Shown here piece by piece: positions 7,418-17,273 of a stretch of 64,000 nucleotides of DNA. The position numbers and the translations under genes are program-made. Origin of the DNA: Aquimarina megaterium XH134 (GTDB lineage Bacteria; Bacteroidota; Bacteroidia; Flavobacteriales; Flavobacteriaceae). Below the pieces are notes generated by a model that saw only the letters and a list, made by a program, of their open reading frames with translations, ran no database searches and was not told the origin of the DNA. The first letter of the stretch is position 1. Every line of letters begins with the position of its first letter. The DNA lies in contig NZ_JACB01000031.1 of the NCBI RefSeq assembly GCF_000520975.1, positions 180,534 through 244,533 of the forward strand, given 5' to 3'.

Positions 7418-9373
7418 ATGTATAAAAAGGGGCTATTATTTTTTTTAGGAAGTATTTTATTTACACTCGCAAATGCACAACAATCAAGTGATGTGCTGTT
7501 TACTATTGACGAATCTCCTGTGTATATATCAGAATTTAAGAGAGTATATCTTAAGAATATAGATTTAGTAAAAGACAAATCACAAAAGAATATAGACGAG
7601 TATCTTAATTTGTTTATTAATTATAAATTAAAATTAAAAGAAGCAAAGCACCTTGGATTAGATAAAAAGCAAGCTTATTTAGAAGAGTTAGAGGGGTATA
7701 GAAAACAACTGGCAAAAGGATATCTTACCGATACCAGAACTTCTGATGCATTAATACGGCAAGCGTATGATCGTTCTCTTGAGCAAATAAATGCCAGTCA
7801 TATTTTGATTATGGTAAAACCCAATGCCTCGGCAAAAGATACGATTGCTGCATATCAAAAAATTATAGAAGCAAGAAATAAGGTTGTAAATGGAGAATCT
7901 TTTGATGTTGTAGCCAAGGCCTATAGCCAAGACCCTTCTGTTGCTAAAAATAACGGAAACTTAGGTTGGTTTTCTGCATTTAGAATGGTGTATCCGTTTG
8001 AAGAAGCAGCGTATGAAACTAAAGTAGGTGAAGTCTCAGAGCCATTTAGAACACAATTTGGTTACCATGTTGTAAAAGTTAATGGTAGAGAGAAAAAACT
8101 AGGAGAAGTTACCGTTGCTCATATTATGGTAGCTATTAATAATAATAGAACCTCAGAAGAAGCAGAAAAAAGAATAAAAGAAATCAATCAGCAGCTTCAG
8201 CAAGGAGTTTCTTTTGCTTCTTTGGCAAAACAATATAGTGATGACCCCAGTACAGCAATAGAAGGAGGTAAAATTAGACGTTTCGGACAAGGGGCATTAA
8301 ACTCTGAGAAATTCGAAAAAACAGCTTTTGCTCTAGGAAAAAAAGGAGAAATCTCTACACCAATACAAACTAAGTATGGCTGGCATATCATTCAGCTTAT
8401 AGAAAAACACCCACTCAAGAGTTTTGAAGAACAAAAAAATGAACTTACCAAAAAAGTAAAAAGAGATAGCAGATCAAAACTAGTGACTACTTCGTTTCTT
8501 AATTCATTAAAGAAAAAATATGCAATTACCAAGAATGAAAAGGCAGTTGCATATTTTAAAGAAATACTTCCCGCTACGTTTTCTAAAGAAGAATGGAATG
8601 TACCTGAAGACAAAAATCTGAAAAAAGAACTTTTTACTCTTAAAAAAGAGAAGTACTTATATGAAGATTTTGCTGAGTTTTTGAAGAGTAATCAAATCAG
8701 AATAGAAAGATATTTAGATATTTCTGCCTTTGTTGAAGAAATGTATACTCAATTCGAATCAAAAACCTTACTTCGATATTATGAAGAGCATCTTGAAGAG
8801 GATAATAAGGATTTTGCAAATGTAATAGGAGAGTATCGTGATGGACTTTTGCTTTTTGATCTTATGGAGTCTAAAATATGGAATGTCTCTAAGACAGATT
8901 CTATCGGACTTAAAAAATATTACGAGACTCAAAAAGATAAGTATACACAAAATGAGGCTTACAAGGTTCTTAAGGCTTCTTCATCAAAACAAGAGGCAAT
9001 TAGTAAGGTCGAAAAGTTACTGAAGAAGAAAAAGTCGATTAAAGAAATAAAAAATGAAGTTAATAAAGGAGATATAGCTTTAGTACTTTTTTCTGAAGAA
9101 GAATTGGCTAAAGGAGATGCAATATTACCTAAGAATTTTTCTGCAGAAAAAGGGGAAATTGTATTTCTTGAAGAAGAGAATTTTAAGACTTTGATTATGG
9201 TCAAAGAAATCTTACCTTCAAGAATTAAAACTTTTGAAGAAACTAAGGGCGAGGTGATTAATGATTTTCAGGAAAGTATAGAAAATAAATGGTTAGATCA
9301 TTTACGAGTAAAATACCCGGTAAAAGTTAATGAGAAAACTTTGAAAAAAGCTAAAAAAGAATTATCGATTTAA
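7418..9373 (+). CDS. Periplasmic peptidyl-prolyl isomerase with two parvulin domains
   Basis: A 651-residue exported protein: signal peptide MYKKGLLFFLGSILFTLANAQ, then a SurA-like N-terminal helix region, then two parvulin (PpiC) rotamase domains. The first is around INASHILIMVKPNAS to FRTQFGYHVVKVNGRE; the second runs from VTVAHIMVAINN to IQTKYGWHIIQLIEKHP. A long lysine/glutamate-rich C-terminal half follows without a domain I recognise. The family isomerises prolines and chaperones outer-membrane proteins in the periplasm. The ATG at 7418 is preferred over an upstream TTG at 7385, since the signal peptide starts there. Two more SurA-type genes follow. Confidence 0.9.
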   Translation: MYKKGLLFFLGSILFTLANAQQSSDVLFTIDESPVYISEFKRVYLKNIDLVKDKSQKNIDEYLNLFINYKLKLKEAKHLGLDKKQAYLEELEGYRKQLAKGYLTDTRTSDALIRQAYDRSLEQINASHILIMVKPNASAKDTIAAYQKIIEARNKVVNGESFDVVAKAYSQDPSVAKNNGNLGWFSAFRMVYPFEEAAYETKVGEVSEPFRTQFGYHVVKVNGREKKLGEVTVAHIMVAINNNRTSEEAEKRIKEINQQLQQGVSFASLAKQYSDDPSTAIEGGKIRRFGQGALNSEKFEKTAFALGKKGEISTPIQTKYGWHIIQLIEKHPLKSFEEQKNELTKKVKRDSRSKLVTTSFLNSLKKKYAITKNEKAVAYFKEILPATFSKEEWNVPEDKNLKKELFTLKKEKYLYEDFAEFLKSNQIRIERYLDISAFVEEMYTQFESKTLLRYYEEHLEEDNKDFANVIGEYRDGLLLFDLMESKIWNVSKTDSIGLKKYYETQKDKYTQNEAYKVLKASSSKQEAISKVEKLLKKKKSIKEIKNEVNKGDIALVLFSEEELAKGDAILPKNFSAEKGEIVFLEEENFKTLIMVKEILPSRIKTFEETKGEVINDFQESIENKWLDHLRVKYPVKVNEKTLKKAKKELSI

Positions 9374-9551
9374 AAAATTAATAAACCTTTAATTAGAGAG
9401 TGGTTAAATTGCAGCTGCTCTTTAAGTGTTGTTATTAATTTCTTTACGAATAATTAAAAAGGTAGGAATGTGGCATAAGGTATAATGAACATTTTATATG
9501 TATCTATATCAGCATAGGCCTGATCGTCTAAAGAATATTATATATAAACAG

Positions 9552-10400
9552 ATGAAATATTATAAATTAATACTGCTATTGCTTATAGTAGTTTCTTGTC
9601 AAAAATTTAAGAATCAAATCAAAAAAGAAGCTATTGCCAGAGTAAATGATAACTACCTATATAAAGATGATATTAAAAAACTAGTACCAAAGGATATGTC
9701 TGCAGGCGATAGCACCAATATTGTTAATAATTATATTAATACATGGGCTACCCGTCAATTATTTATCGACAAGGCTAAATTAAATCTTACCCAGGAAGAG
9801 CTCGAAGAATTTAATGATTTGGTAGAAAACTATCAAAGCACCTTATATATCAACGCTTACAAGAATGCAGTGATCAATAAATCCATTAATATGGAGATCA
9901 CAGAGCAAGATCTTCAGTCATATTATGATCAAAATTTGAAAAATTTTAATCTTAATGAGGAGTTAGTAAAATTACGTTACTTACATTTGCCACCTGATTA
10001 CGCTAATATTGTTGCAACGAAGCAACAATTCAATCGTTTTAATGAAGAGGATGTAGAAGAGTTGAGAGGAAAAAAAATAGAATACCTAACATATTCTTTA
10101 AATGATTCTGCTTGGATCAAGTTAGATCAGGTGTTAAGTAAAATTCCAATTCTCAAAAAACAAGATAGAGCAAAACTCTTAAAAAGTGGAAAATATATGC
10201 AACTTAGAGATTCTACAGGAGTATATATGGTGAAAATAAAAGATGTATTAAAGCGTAATGAAATAGCACCAATAGAATATATTAAGCCTACAATAAGGCA
10301 GATTATATTAAATAAGAGAAAGTTGGAGCTAATTAAAAAAATAGAAAAAGACATTACAAGAGATGCAGTTGAGAACAAACAATTTGAAGTTTATGATTAA
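9552..10400 (+). CDS. SurA-like foldase lipoprotein with reduced rotamase region
   Basis: A 282-residue lipoprotein (MKYYKLILLLLIVVSCQ, Cys about residue 16). The segment [20 protein letters not shown] is the typical SurA/PpiC N-terminal start. A chaperone-type helical region and a C-terminal helix (RQIILNKRKLELIKKIEKDI) surround a central part where a parvulin domain is expected. There, only LVKLRYLHLP and YMVKIKDVLKRNEIAPIEYI recall rotamase strands, and the normal insert with its active-site pattern is missing. It is probably a chaperone without isomerase activity. The ATG at 9552 is chosen because the lipoprotein signal begins there. Its stop overlaps the next start (ATGATTAA, 8 nt). Confidence 0.82.
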   Translation: MKYYKLILLLLIVVSCQKFKNQIKKEAIARVNDNYLYKDDIKKLVPKDMSAGDSTNIVNNYINTWATRQLFIDKAKLNLTQEELEEFNDLVENYQSTLYINAYKNAVINKSINMEITEQDLQSYYDQNLKNFNLNEELVKLRYLHLPPDYANIVATKQQFNRFNEEDVEELRGKKIEYLTYSLNDSAWIKLDQVLSKIPILKKQDRAKLLKSGKYMQLRDSTGVYMVKIKDVLKRNEIAPIEYIKPTIRQIILNKRKLELIKKIEKDITRDAVENKQFEVYD

Positions 10401-11865
10401 AACTACAGTACTTTGTGCTATACTTACTTTTAGTATGAATACACAATTTTATGCACAAGAGATTATTGAAGAAGTAGCGCAAGATTCCATAGTAACACAG
10501 GATACCATTAATGGACAGAATAGTCCTATGGTAAATGATACCATAAATGCAGTAGTAGAAACTGTAAAAGTCCCATTTCAAAGGACTAAAATAGACGGCG
10601 TAGCAGCAGTGATTGGAGAAAATGTAATTTTGGATAGTGATGTAGATATTGCCTATCGACAATTGATTAGTGAAGGTGTTTCAGCTTCTGATGTAAGCCG
10701 TTGCGAACTTGCCGGTAGTTTGTTTGAAGCCAAATTGTATTCCCATCATGCAATCCAGGATAGTATAGTGGTTAGAGATGCAGAAGTTAACTCGATGGTT
10801 GACCAACAATTGGCATATATGACAAATGAGCTAGGTACTGTAGAGAAAGTATTAAAGTTTTATAAAAAAGATAATCTGGTAGATTTTAGAAAAGAACTTT
10901 TTGAAATCAATAAGTCAAATAGGTTGTCAGAGCAGATGAGAACCAAGATTATCGAAGATATCGAAATTACTCCAGAAGAAATCAGAGAATTTTTTGATGA
11001 CATTCCAGAAGATGAAAGACCACTTTTTGGTACAGAACTTGAATTAGCTCAGATTGTAATAGAACCAGAAATACCCGAAGAAGAAGAGCAAAAAGTAATC
11101 GATAGATTAAATCAGTTTAGAGAAGATATTGTAGAGAACGGTAGTAGTTTTGCTACCAAAGCAGTATTGTATTCTCAGGATCCGGGTTCTAAATCTACTG
11201 GTGGGAAATACACGCTTGATCGCAAGACAAACTTTGCCAAAGAATTTAAAGATGTTGCTTTTAGTTTGCAAGAAGGAGAAGTAAGTGAACCGTTTAAAAC
11301 AGATTTTGGATGGCATATTGTAAAAGTAGATAAAATACGAGGAGAAGAAATCGATGTAAGACATATACTACTTACTCCCGAAGTAACCAGAAAAACAGTT
11401 GATGAAGCCAAAAGATTAATAGATTCTATACGAACAAGTATTGTTTCGGGTTCTATCAAATTTAAAGAGGCAGCAAGAAAATTTAGTGACGAAAAAGAAA
11501 CTCGTGAAGATGGAGGACAACTACTTAATCCAACAACAGGAGATACTCGTTTTGAACTTACCAAAATTGACCCTATATTGTACGATCAAGTATCTAAACT
11601 AAAAATGAATGAAGTTTCTTTGGTAATTCCCGATCAGGATCGTCAAGGTCGAAAAAAGTATAAATTAATAACAGTACTTAATCGATACGATGAGCATATA
11701 GCGGATTACGCGAATGACTATCTTAAAATACAGGAATTAGCATTAAGGAAAAAGCAAATTGATGCAATTCGTAAGTGGCAGAGTGAAAAAATAATGGATA
11801 CTTATATTAAAATAAACGGAGAGTATAGAGACTGTGAGTATAGTGGTAACTGGTTAAAAAAATAA
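10393..11865 (+). CDS. surA: SurA-type peptidyl-prolyl isomerase
   Basis: A 490-residue protein with a signal peptide (MIKTTVLCAILTFSMNTQFYAQ). The SurA N-terminal domain begins at KIDGVAAVIGENVILDSDVDIAY and contains the helix pair typical of the chaperone module. Two parvulin domains follow: ELAQIVIEPEIP through FKTDFGWHIVKVDK, and IDVRHILLTPEV through VSLVIPDQDRQGRKKYKLI. The family folds outer-membrane beta-barrel proteins. It overlaps the preceding foldase gene by 8 nt (shared ATGATTAA), which indicates translational coupling. A MoxR ATPase starts 6 nt downstream. The start was set at the ATG at 10393, which gives a clean signal peptide. Confidence 0.92.
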   Translation: MIKTTVLCAILTFSMNTQFYAQEIIEEVAQDSIVTQDTINGQNSPMVNDTINAVVETVKVPFQRTKIDGVAAVIGENVILDSDVDIAYRQLISEGVSASDVSRCELAGSLFEAKLYSHHAIQDSIVVRDAEVNSMVDQQLAYMTNELGTVEKVLKFYKKDNLVDFRKELFEINKSNRLSEQMRTKIIEDIEITPEEIREFFDDIPEDERPLFGTELELAQIVIEPEIPEEEEQKVIDRLNQFREDIVENGSSFATKAVLYSQDPGSKSTGGKYTLDRKTNFAKEFKDVAFSLQEGEVSEPFKTDFGWHIVKVDKIRGEEIDVRHILLTPEVTRKTVDEAKRLIDSIRTSIVSGSIKFKEAARKFSDEKETREDGGQLLNPTTGDTRFELTKIDPILYDQVSKLKMNEVSLVIPDQDRQGRKKYKLITVLNRYDEHIADYANDYLKIQELALRKKQIDAIRKWQSEKIMDTYIKINGEYRDCEYSGNWLKK

Positions 11866-11871
11866 AATAAT

Positions 11872-12828
11872 ATGTCAGACGACGTAGCGGCTATAGAAAA
11901 ACTAGTAAAAAAACATTCAGAACTCAAAAAAGAAATATCCAAAGTTATTATTGGGCAAGAGAAAGTTATAGATCAGATACTTATTTCTATTTTTTCTGGT
12001 GGTCATGCATTATTAATAGGTGTACCAGGGCTAGCCAAAACACTTATGGTAAATACCATTTCACAAGCTTTGGGATTAGATTTTAAAAGAATTCAGTTTA
12101 CTCCTGATTTAATGCCTAGTGATATATTAGGAAGTGAAATATTGGATGAGACTAGACACTTTAAATTTATTAAAGGACCCATATTTTCTAATATTATTTT
12201 GGCAGATGAGATTAATCGTACTCCACCAAAAACCCAGGCAGCACTCCTTGAAGCAATGCAAGAAAGATCTGTAACCGTTGCCGGGCACCATTACACCTTA
12301 GATTTGCCATATTTTGTTCTTGCTACCCAAAACCCAATTGAGCAAGAAGGAACATATCCACTACCAGAAGCACAACTAGATCGATTTATGTTTGCTATAG
12401 AACTTAAATATCCAAGTTTTCAGGAAGAAGTAGATGTGGTAAAAAGTACTACAGGAGATACCACTACTACTGTTAATTCATTATTTACAGCTCAGGAGAT
12501 TATTGATTTTCAACATTTAATTCGCCGTATTCCGGTGGCAGATAATGTAATTGAATATGCTGTAAGCATGGTTGGTAAAACAAGACCAGATGAAGAAACA
12601 GCAACAGAATTAGTGAAAAATTATATAGATTGGGGAGCAGGACCACGAGCTTCCCAAAATTTAATCCTGGCAGCCAAAGCCAATGCAGCTATCAAAGGAA
12701 AATATTCTCCGGATATAGAAGATGTACAAGCTGTAGCCATGGGGATTCTTCGTCACCGTATTATTAAAAACTACAAAGCAGAAGCAGAAGGTATTAGCGT
12801 AGAAGATGTGATTCATAGCCTGTTTTAA
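11872..12828 (+). CDS. MoxR-type AAA+ ATPase
   Basis: A 318-residue AAA+ protein of the MoxR/RavA group. Walker A is GVPGLAKT (about residues 46-53), Walker B is ILADEINR, followed by TPPKTQAALLEAMQERSVTV, the family signature. Sensor 1 is ATQNPIEQEGTYPLPEAQLDRFMF. MoxR proteins act as chaperones for the assembly of metal or VWA-domain protein complexes. In Bacteroidota they usually sit with DUF58/VWA (Bat) genes, but none follows here: the next 180 nt are gene-free and then an unrelated small gene begins. It lies 6 nt behind surA, so it is probably expressed with the foldases. Confidence 0.93.
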   Translation: MSDDVAAIEKLVKKHSELKKEISKVIIGQEKVIDQILISIFSGGHALLIGVPGLAKTLMVNTISQALGLDFKRIQFTPDLMPSDILGSEILDETRHFKFIKGPIFSNIILADEINRTPPKTQAALLEAMQERSVTVAGHHYTLDLPYFVLATQNPIEQEGTYPLPEAQLDRFMFAIELKYPSFQEEVDVVKSTTGDTTTTVNSLFTAQEIIDFQHLIRRIPVADNVIEYAVSMVGKTRPDEETATELVKNYIDWGAGPRASQNLILAAKANAAIKGKYSPDIEDVQAVAMGILRHRIIKNYKAEAEGISVEDVIHSLF

Positions 12829-13011
12829 GCGGTTACTAGATAAAAACTATCAAAAAAATGTTGATTTCTGATATAGTCAGTCTTCAATATAGATGCGCAT
12901 AATCAAACCTGCATTGCCAAAAATCATTTTTCTTTATTACTATTAAACCTTTTTCATATTTAATGGTCATAGTATTGAACGTTCAACAGAGTATTGTTTA
13001 ATATTAAAAAA

Positions 13012-13461
13012 ATGAAAAAGAAACAGATGAAAAATAGTATAATATGTATCATGGCCCTATTTATGGGTACCATTGCGATATCAGCCCAACCTGAGGATAA
13101 CCATAGGGATCGCAAGGCATTAAGAAAAGAATTTTATGAAAGCCTATCAGAAAGCCAGAAAAAGGAATTAGAAAATAAAAGAGAGCTTAGAAAAGAGCAA
13201 AGAAAGACGATGCATGCCAGTTTTACCAAAGAACAATTAGCAATTGTAAAAAATGAAGACCTTTCTAGAAAGGGAAAAAGAAAAGCCTTGAAGCTTACGC
13301 TTAGCGAGTCACAAAAAGAGATGCATAAAAATCATAAAACCATTATGAAAGATAAAAATGAAAAATTTAAGGCATCACTCTCAGAAGCTCAATTAGAACA
13401 GTATGAGCAATTAAGAAAAAGAAAACATAGAAAAGAAAGACATAGAAAAAGAAAAGAATAG
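13012..13461 (+). CDS. Basic, coiled-coil secreted protein (Spy/CpxP-like features)
   Basis: A 149-residue protein. A signal peptide (ALFMGTIAISAQ) follows a lysine-rich start. The mature part is very rich in Lys, Arg and Glu and is predicted all-helical. It contains repeated LS-E-SQ-K/E pieces (SLSESQKKELENKRELRKEQ, TLSESQKEMHK, SLSEAQLEQYEQL). Short helices with L-x-x-x-Q signatures recall Spy/CpxP periplasmic chaperones (LTxxQ motifs), but the canonical LTxxQ is only approximated (LSESQ, FTKEQ, LSEAQ). Alternative ATG starts exist at 12994 and 13027. A strong terminator follows, so it is monocistronic. Confidence 0.7.
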   Translation: MKKKQMKNSIICIMALFMGTIAISAQPEDNHRDRKALRKEFYESLSESQKKELENKRELRKEQRKTMHASFTKEQLAIVKNEDLSRKGKRKALKLTLSESQKEMHKNHKTIMKDKNEKFKASLSEAQLEQYEQLRKRKHRKERHRKRKE

Positions 13462-13488
13462 TATTAAAATTAGAAGTTTTGAATCTAT

Positions 13489-13518
13489 AAAAAGTGAAGT
13501 CATATGACTTCACTTTTT
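13489..13518. terminator. Rho-independent terminator
   Basis: AAAAAGTGAAGTCAT pairs with ATGACTTCACTTTTT in a perfect palindrome and is followed by TTATTTT. It lies 28 nt behind the basic secreted protein gene. Confidence 0.85.
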
Positions 13519-13785
13519 TATTTTATACCAGTTTTTATCTTTTTTTAGATTATTTTTTGAGAAATAACTATAACGTTTTCGTGAATTGAAGAAATGGCGA
13601 AGTATTTTCTTATCTTAATTTTTAGCGATATGGTAATTTTCGTAATTCTAATTTATGAATTTCAATAAATGAAGCCTCATATTTTTTTAAAAATGCAAAA
13701 AGAAGGGATTAAATGTATTCATTTAAGAAAATCCTTTAAAATTCGTATTTTCGCAGGACTTTTCAATACTAAAAAATAATTAGAG

Positions 13786-16053
13786 ATGGCATTCGATATC
13801 AATATGATAAAAAAGGTATACAGTCAGGTAGCTGATCGTGTTAATGCAGCACGCGAAGTTACGGGTAAACCTTTAACCTTGGCAGAGAAAATTTTGTATT
13901 CACACTTGTGGGACGTAAAAACGAAAAAAGCGTTTACAAGAGGTAAAGATTATGTTGATTTTGCACCAGATCGTATTGCTTGTCAGGATGCAACAGCTCA
14001 AATGGCGTTATTGCAATTTATGCAAGCTGGTAAAAATAAAGTGGCAGTACCAACAACAGTACATTGTGATCACTTGATCCAGGCGAAAGAAGGTGCAGCA
14101 ACAGATTTAAAAAATGCTAATGATATTAGTAGTGAGGTGTTTAACTTCTTAGAATCGGTATCTGATAAATATGGAATTGGATTCTGGAAACCGGGAGCCG
14201 GTATTATTCACCAGGTAGTATTAGAAAACTATGCTTTTCCTGGAGGAATGATGATCGGAACAGATTCTCATACGGTAAATGCAGGTGGTTTAGGAATGGT
14301 TGCAATTGGTGTAGGTGGAGCAGATGCAGTAGATGTTATGGCAGGTATGGCCTGGGAATTAAAATTTCCTAAGTTAATTGGTGTAAAATTAACAGGTAAA
14401 TTATCGGGCTGGACAGCACCTAAGGACGTAATTTTAAAAGTAGCAGAAATTCTTACTGTAAAAGGAGGAACTGGTGCTATAGTAGAATATTTTGGACCAG
14501 GGGCGACATCAATGTCGTGTACAGGAAAAGGGACTATTTGTAATATGGGTGCAGAAATTGGCGCTACAACATCTACCTTTGGTTATGATGAATCTATGGA
14601 GCGTTACTTAAGAGCGACAGAAAGAGCAGATGTAGCAGATGCAGCAAACGAAGTAAAAGAACACTTAACAGCAGATCCAGAGGTATATGCAAACCCAGAA
14701 CAATATTTTGATCAGGTAATCGAAATTAATTTATCTGAATTAGGACCATTGTTAAACGGACCTTTTACCCCGGATTTATCAACAGCAGTTGGTAGTACAA
14801 TGACAGAAAAAGCCAAAGCAAATGATTGGCCAATTCAAGTAGAATGGGGACTAATAGGATCTTGTACAAACTCTTCTTATGAAGACTTGTCTCGTGCTTC
14901 TTCAATCGCACAACAAGCGTTGGACAAAGGTTTAAAAATGAAAGCAGAATTAGGAATCAACCCAGGTTCTGAACAAGTAAGATATACAGCAGATAGAGAT
15001 GGTATCCTTGGGATATTCGAAAAACTAGATGCAAAAATATTTACCAATGCTTGCGGACCTTGTATTGGACAATGGGCACGATATAACGATCCGAAAAACG
15101 CTCCGAAGAATAGTATCGTACACTCTTTTAATAGAAACTTTGCTAAGCGTGCAGATGGTAATCCTAATACACATGCTTTTGTTGCATCACCAGAATTAAC
15201 TGCTGCGATTGCAGTTTCGGGACGACTAGATTTTAACCCGTTAACCGATAAGTTAATTAACGAAAACGGTGAAGAGGTAATGTTTGATGAGCCAACAGGA
15301 TGGGAGTTACCACCAAAAGGGTTTGAAGTAAAAGATAATGGATATCTGGCTCCGGTTGAAGATGGTAGTAATGTAGAAGTTAAAGTAAGCCCAACTTCAG
15401 AAAGACTACAATTGTTAACACCATTTGTACCAATAGGTAATGAAATTAAAGGAGCTAAATTGCTTATAAAAGCATTTGGTAAATGTACTACAGATCATAT
15501 TTCTATGGCAGGACCATGGTTACGTTATAGAGGTCATTTAGATAATATTTCTAATAACTGTTTGATTGGAGCTGTAAATGCATTTGGTAAAAAAACAAAC
15601 TTTGTTAAAAATCAATTAACAGGAGAGTTTGGTGGTGTACCAGATACTGCAAGAGCATATAAAGCAGCAGGAGTACCTACTATTGTTGTAGGGGATCATA
15701 ACTACGGAGAAGGATCATCAAGAGAACATGCTGCAATGGAGCCGCGTCATCTTGGAGTATGTGCAGTAATTGTAAAATCGTTTGCTCGTATCCACGAAAC
15801 CAATCTTAAAAAACAAGGGATGCTTGGATTAACATTCGCTAATGAAAGTGATTATGATTTGATACAAGAAGATGATACTTTTAACTTTACAGATCTTGAT
15901 CAATTTGCCTCAGGAAAACAATTAACATTAGAGATTGTTCATGCAGATGGATCTAAAGATACTGCGATGTTAAATCATACGTATAATGATTCTCAGATAG
16001 AATGGTTTAAAGAAGGTTCTGCATTAAACTTGATCAAAAAGCAAAATGCTTAA
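13786..16053 (+). CDS. acn: Aconitate hydratase (mitochondrial-type)
   Basis: A 755-residue aconitase. It interconverts citrate and isocitrate in the TCA cycle. The three cluster ligands are seen at Cys360 ([10 protein letters not shown]), Cys423 and Cys426 (ACGPCIGQW), matching the spacing of mitochondrial aconitase. [14 protein letters not shown] and the C-terminal swivel motif [22 protein letters not shown] are intact. It belongs to the mitochondrial-like group rather than to AcnB, which has a different domain order. It is flanked by its own terminator and stands alone. Codon use is typical for a highly expressed gene. Confidence 0.97.
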   Translation: MAFDINMIKKVYSQVADRVNAAREVTGKPLTLAEKILYSHLWDVKTKKAFTRGKDYVDFAPDRIACQDATAQMALLQFMQAGKNKVAVPTTVHCDHLIQAKEGAATDLKNANDISSEVFNFLESVSDKYGIGFWKPGAGIIHQVVLENYAFPGGMMIGTDSHTVNAGGLGMVAIGVGGADAVDVMAGMAWELKFPKLIGVKLTGKLSGWTAPKDVILKVAEILTVKGGTGAIVEYFGPGATSMSCTGKGTICNMGAEIGATTSTFGYDESMERYLRATERADVADAANEVKEHLTADPEVYANPEQYFDQVIEINLSELGPLLNGPFTPDLSTAVGSTMTEKAKANDWPIQVEWGLIGSCTNSSYEDLSRASSIAQQALDKGLKMKAELGINPGSEQVRYTADRDGILGIFEKLDAKIFTNACGPCIGQWARYNDPKNAPKNSIVHSFNRNFAKRADGNPNTHAFVASPELTAAIAVSGRLDFNPLTDKLINENGEEVMFDEPTGWELPPKGFEVKDNGYLAPVEDGSNVEVKVSPTSERLQLLTPFVPIGNEIKGAKLLIKAFGKCTTDHISMAGPWLRYRGHLDNISNNCLIGAVNAFGKKTNFVKNQLTGEFGGVPDTARAYKAAGVPTIVVGDHNYGEGSSREHAAMEPRHLGVCAVIVKSFARIHETNLKKQGMLGLTFANESDYDLIQEDDTFNFTDLDQFASGKQLTLEIVHADGSKDTAMLNHTYNDSQIEWFKEGSALNLIKKQNA

Positions 16054-16083
16054 GACAATAATGTAAAAGAGCAATTAATATAT

Positions 16084-16116
16084 AAAAACTCCCAAAGATA
16101 ATCTTTGGGAGTTTTT
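16084..16116. terminator. Terminator between acn and the convergent peptide gene
   Basis: AAAAACTCCCAAAGAT and its complement flank a single A, and a T run follows. The 16-bp perfect arms serve acn. The symmetric A/T runs could also stop the convergent peptide gene. Confidence 0.9.
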
Positions 16117-16136
16117 TTGTTTGGATTAGAAATGAA

Positions 16137-16322
16137 TTAGCGAGGAAAACAGTCTACACTAACCATAACACAAAATTTGTGTTGAGGAGGAAGCTGTTCG
16201 TATTGGCTACAGGTAACAACTATTGGACCGTTGTATGTATCACATGGATTACCACCACCATTAATTTTTTTTTGTTCTGTTCTGGATAATTTTTTTCCTA
16301 GGTTTAAAAGCGTGCTTTTCAT
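16137..16322 (-). CDS. Double-glycine-leader peptide (bacteriocin/RiPP-like precursor), 61 aa
   Basis: The leader MKSTLLNLGKKLSRTEQKKINGG has the LS-x-x-E-x-K-K-I-x-GG form of double-glycine leaders processed by peptidase-containing ABC transporters. It is common in short orphan peptides of Flavobacteriia. The following core of about 38 residues (GNPCDTYNGPIVVTC onward) has four cysteines and could form two disulfides. No transporter or modifying enzyme is nearby, so processing would have to occur in trans. It could be a bacteriocin, a signalling peptide or a secreted small protein. A second such gene lies at 53503-53712. Confidence 0.75.
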   Translation of the reverse strand: MKSTLLNLGKKLSRTEQKKINGGGNPCDTYNGPIVVTCSQYEQLPPQHKFCVMVSVDCFPR

Positions 16323-16518
16323 AATTTTTTGTGTAATAATCCTGAACTTTATATAGCTCTCAGGATATGAGCTTATCTATAAAAATACTGCTTTTTTTGT
16401 ATTCAATTAGTATAGCTGGTGTTATCATAATGCTAATTTGAGGAAATAAGTTGGTATTGAAATTCTACATCTCTTAAATATAAATTGATAAGTTTTTTTA
16501 TTCCAAAAGAGAAATATG

Positions 16519-16543
16519 TAAATTTGCGTATATGGTACGCCAA
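16519..16543 (+). promoter_or_regulatory. nrtR promoter with overlapping NrtR-type operator
   Basis: TAAATTTG (16519-16526) matches the -7 element TAnnTTTG. It runs directly into TTGCGT-N7-ACGC (16524-16540), the same half-sites as at prs and nadV. The nrtR ATG lies inside the spacer of the operator. Only 5 nt separate the TTTG from the ATG, so the message may be leaderless. A repressor bound here would block its own promoter. Motif and position are visible; binding is inference. Confidence 0.6.
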
Positions 16544-17212
16544 AATATAAAAGTTGCTGTTGATGCTGTAGTCTTTGGATATAAAGATAAGACACTTAAT
16601 GTCTTGTTGATAAAAAGAAATATAGATCCTTTTAAAGATTCCTGGGCTTTGCCAGGAGGTTTGGTTTTGGAAAACGAAAGTTTAGAACAAGCTGTTGTTA
16701 GAGAACTTAAAGAAGAAACCAATGTAACTATAGATTATTTAGAACAATTGTATTCTTTTGGTAATCCTGGGAGAGACCCAAGAAACAGGGTAGTAAGTGT
16801 TACTTATTTTGCATTGGTTAAACCAGAACATCATGCAATTAAAGCAGATACCGATGCAAAAGATGTTGCCTGGTTTGATGTAACCGAACTTCCGGATTTG
16901 GCATTTGATCACATTCAAATTTTAGAAACTGCAAAAAAGAGATTGCAGAATAAACTCACATACGAACCCGTAGGATTCGATCTGCTTGCTGATAAGTTTT
17001 TGTTTTCTGATCTCGAAAAGTTATATATGACTATTCTTCAAAAGGTAATTGATCGTCGAAATTTTAGAAAAAAAATACTGAGTTTCGGAATCCTTGAAGA
17101 GTTAGATGAAAAAATTTCAGAAGGAAGAGGCCGGCCCGCAAACCTATTTAAATTTAATAAAAAACAATACTTCAAACTTAAAGAAGAAGGTTTTCTCTTC
17201 GATATCAAATAA
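16532..17212 (+). CDS. nrtR: NrtR-type transcriptional regulator (NUDIX domain plus winged helix)
   Basis: A 226-residue protein with an N-terminal NUDIX domain (about residues 8-150) and a C-terminal winged-helix domain (about 155-226, containing SEGRGRPANLFKF, the DNA-binding wing typical of NrtR). NrtR is the repressor of NAD biosynthesis, and ADP-ribose binding to its NUDIX domain releases it from DNA. The NUDIX box reads GGLVLENESLEQAVVRELKEET followed by NV, so the last conserved Gly is Asn while RELKEE is retained. This fits a sensor rather than a working hydrolase, but activity cannot be excluded. It heads the island of NAD and ADP-ribose genes and has its own operator. Confidence 0.9.
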   Translation: MVRQNIKVAVDAVVFGYKDKTLNVLLIKRNIDPFKDSWALPGGLVLENESLEQAVVRELKEETNVTIDYLEQLYSFGNPGRDPRNRVVSVTYFALVKPEHHAIKADTDAKDVAWFDVTELPDLAFDHIQILETAKKRLQNKLTYEPVGFDLLADKFLFSDLEKLYMTILQKVIDRRNFRKKILSFGILEELDEKISEGRGRPANLFKFNKKQYFKLKEEGFLFDIK

Positions 17213-17273
17213 TAGTATCACAGTTTCAATACTATTGATCTTCAGAAAGATATATTTTATCAAAATAATGTAG

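Noticed and set aside
11107..11564. Two minus-strand frames inside surA
   Set aside because: Antisense to a well-supported parvulin-domain gene; no independent evidence.
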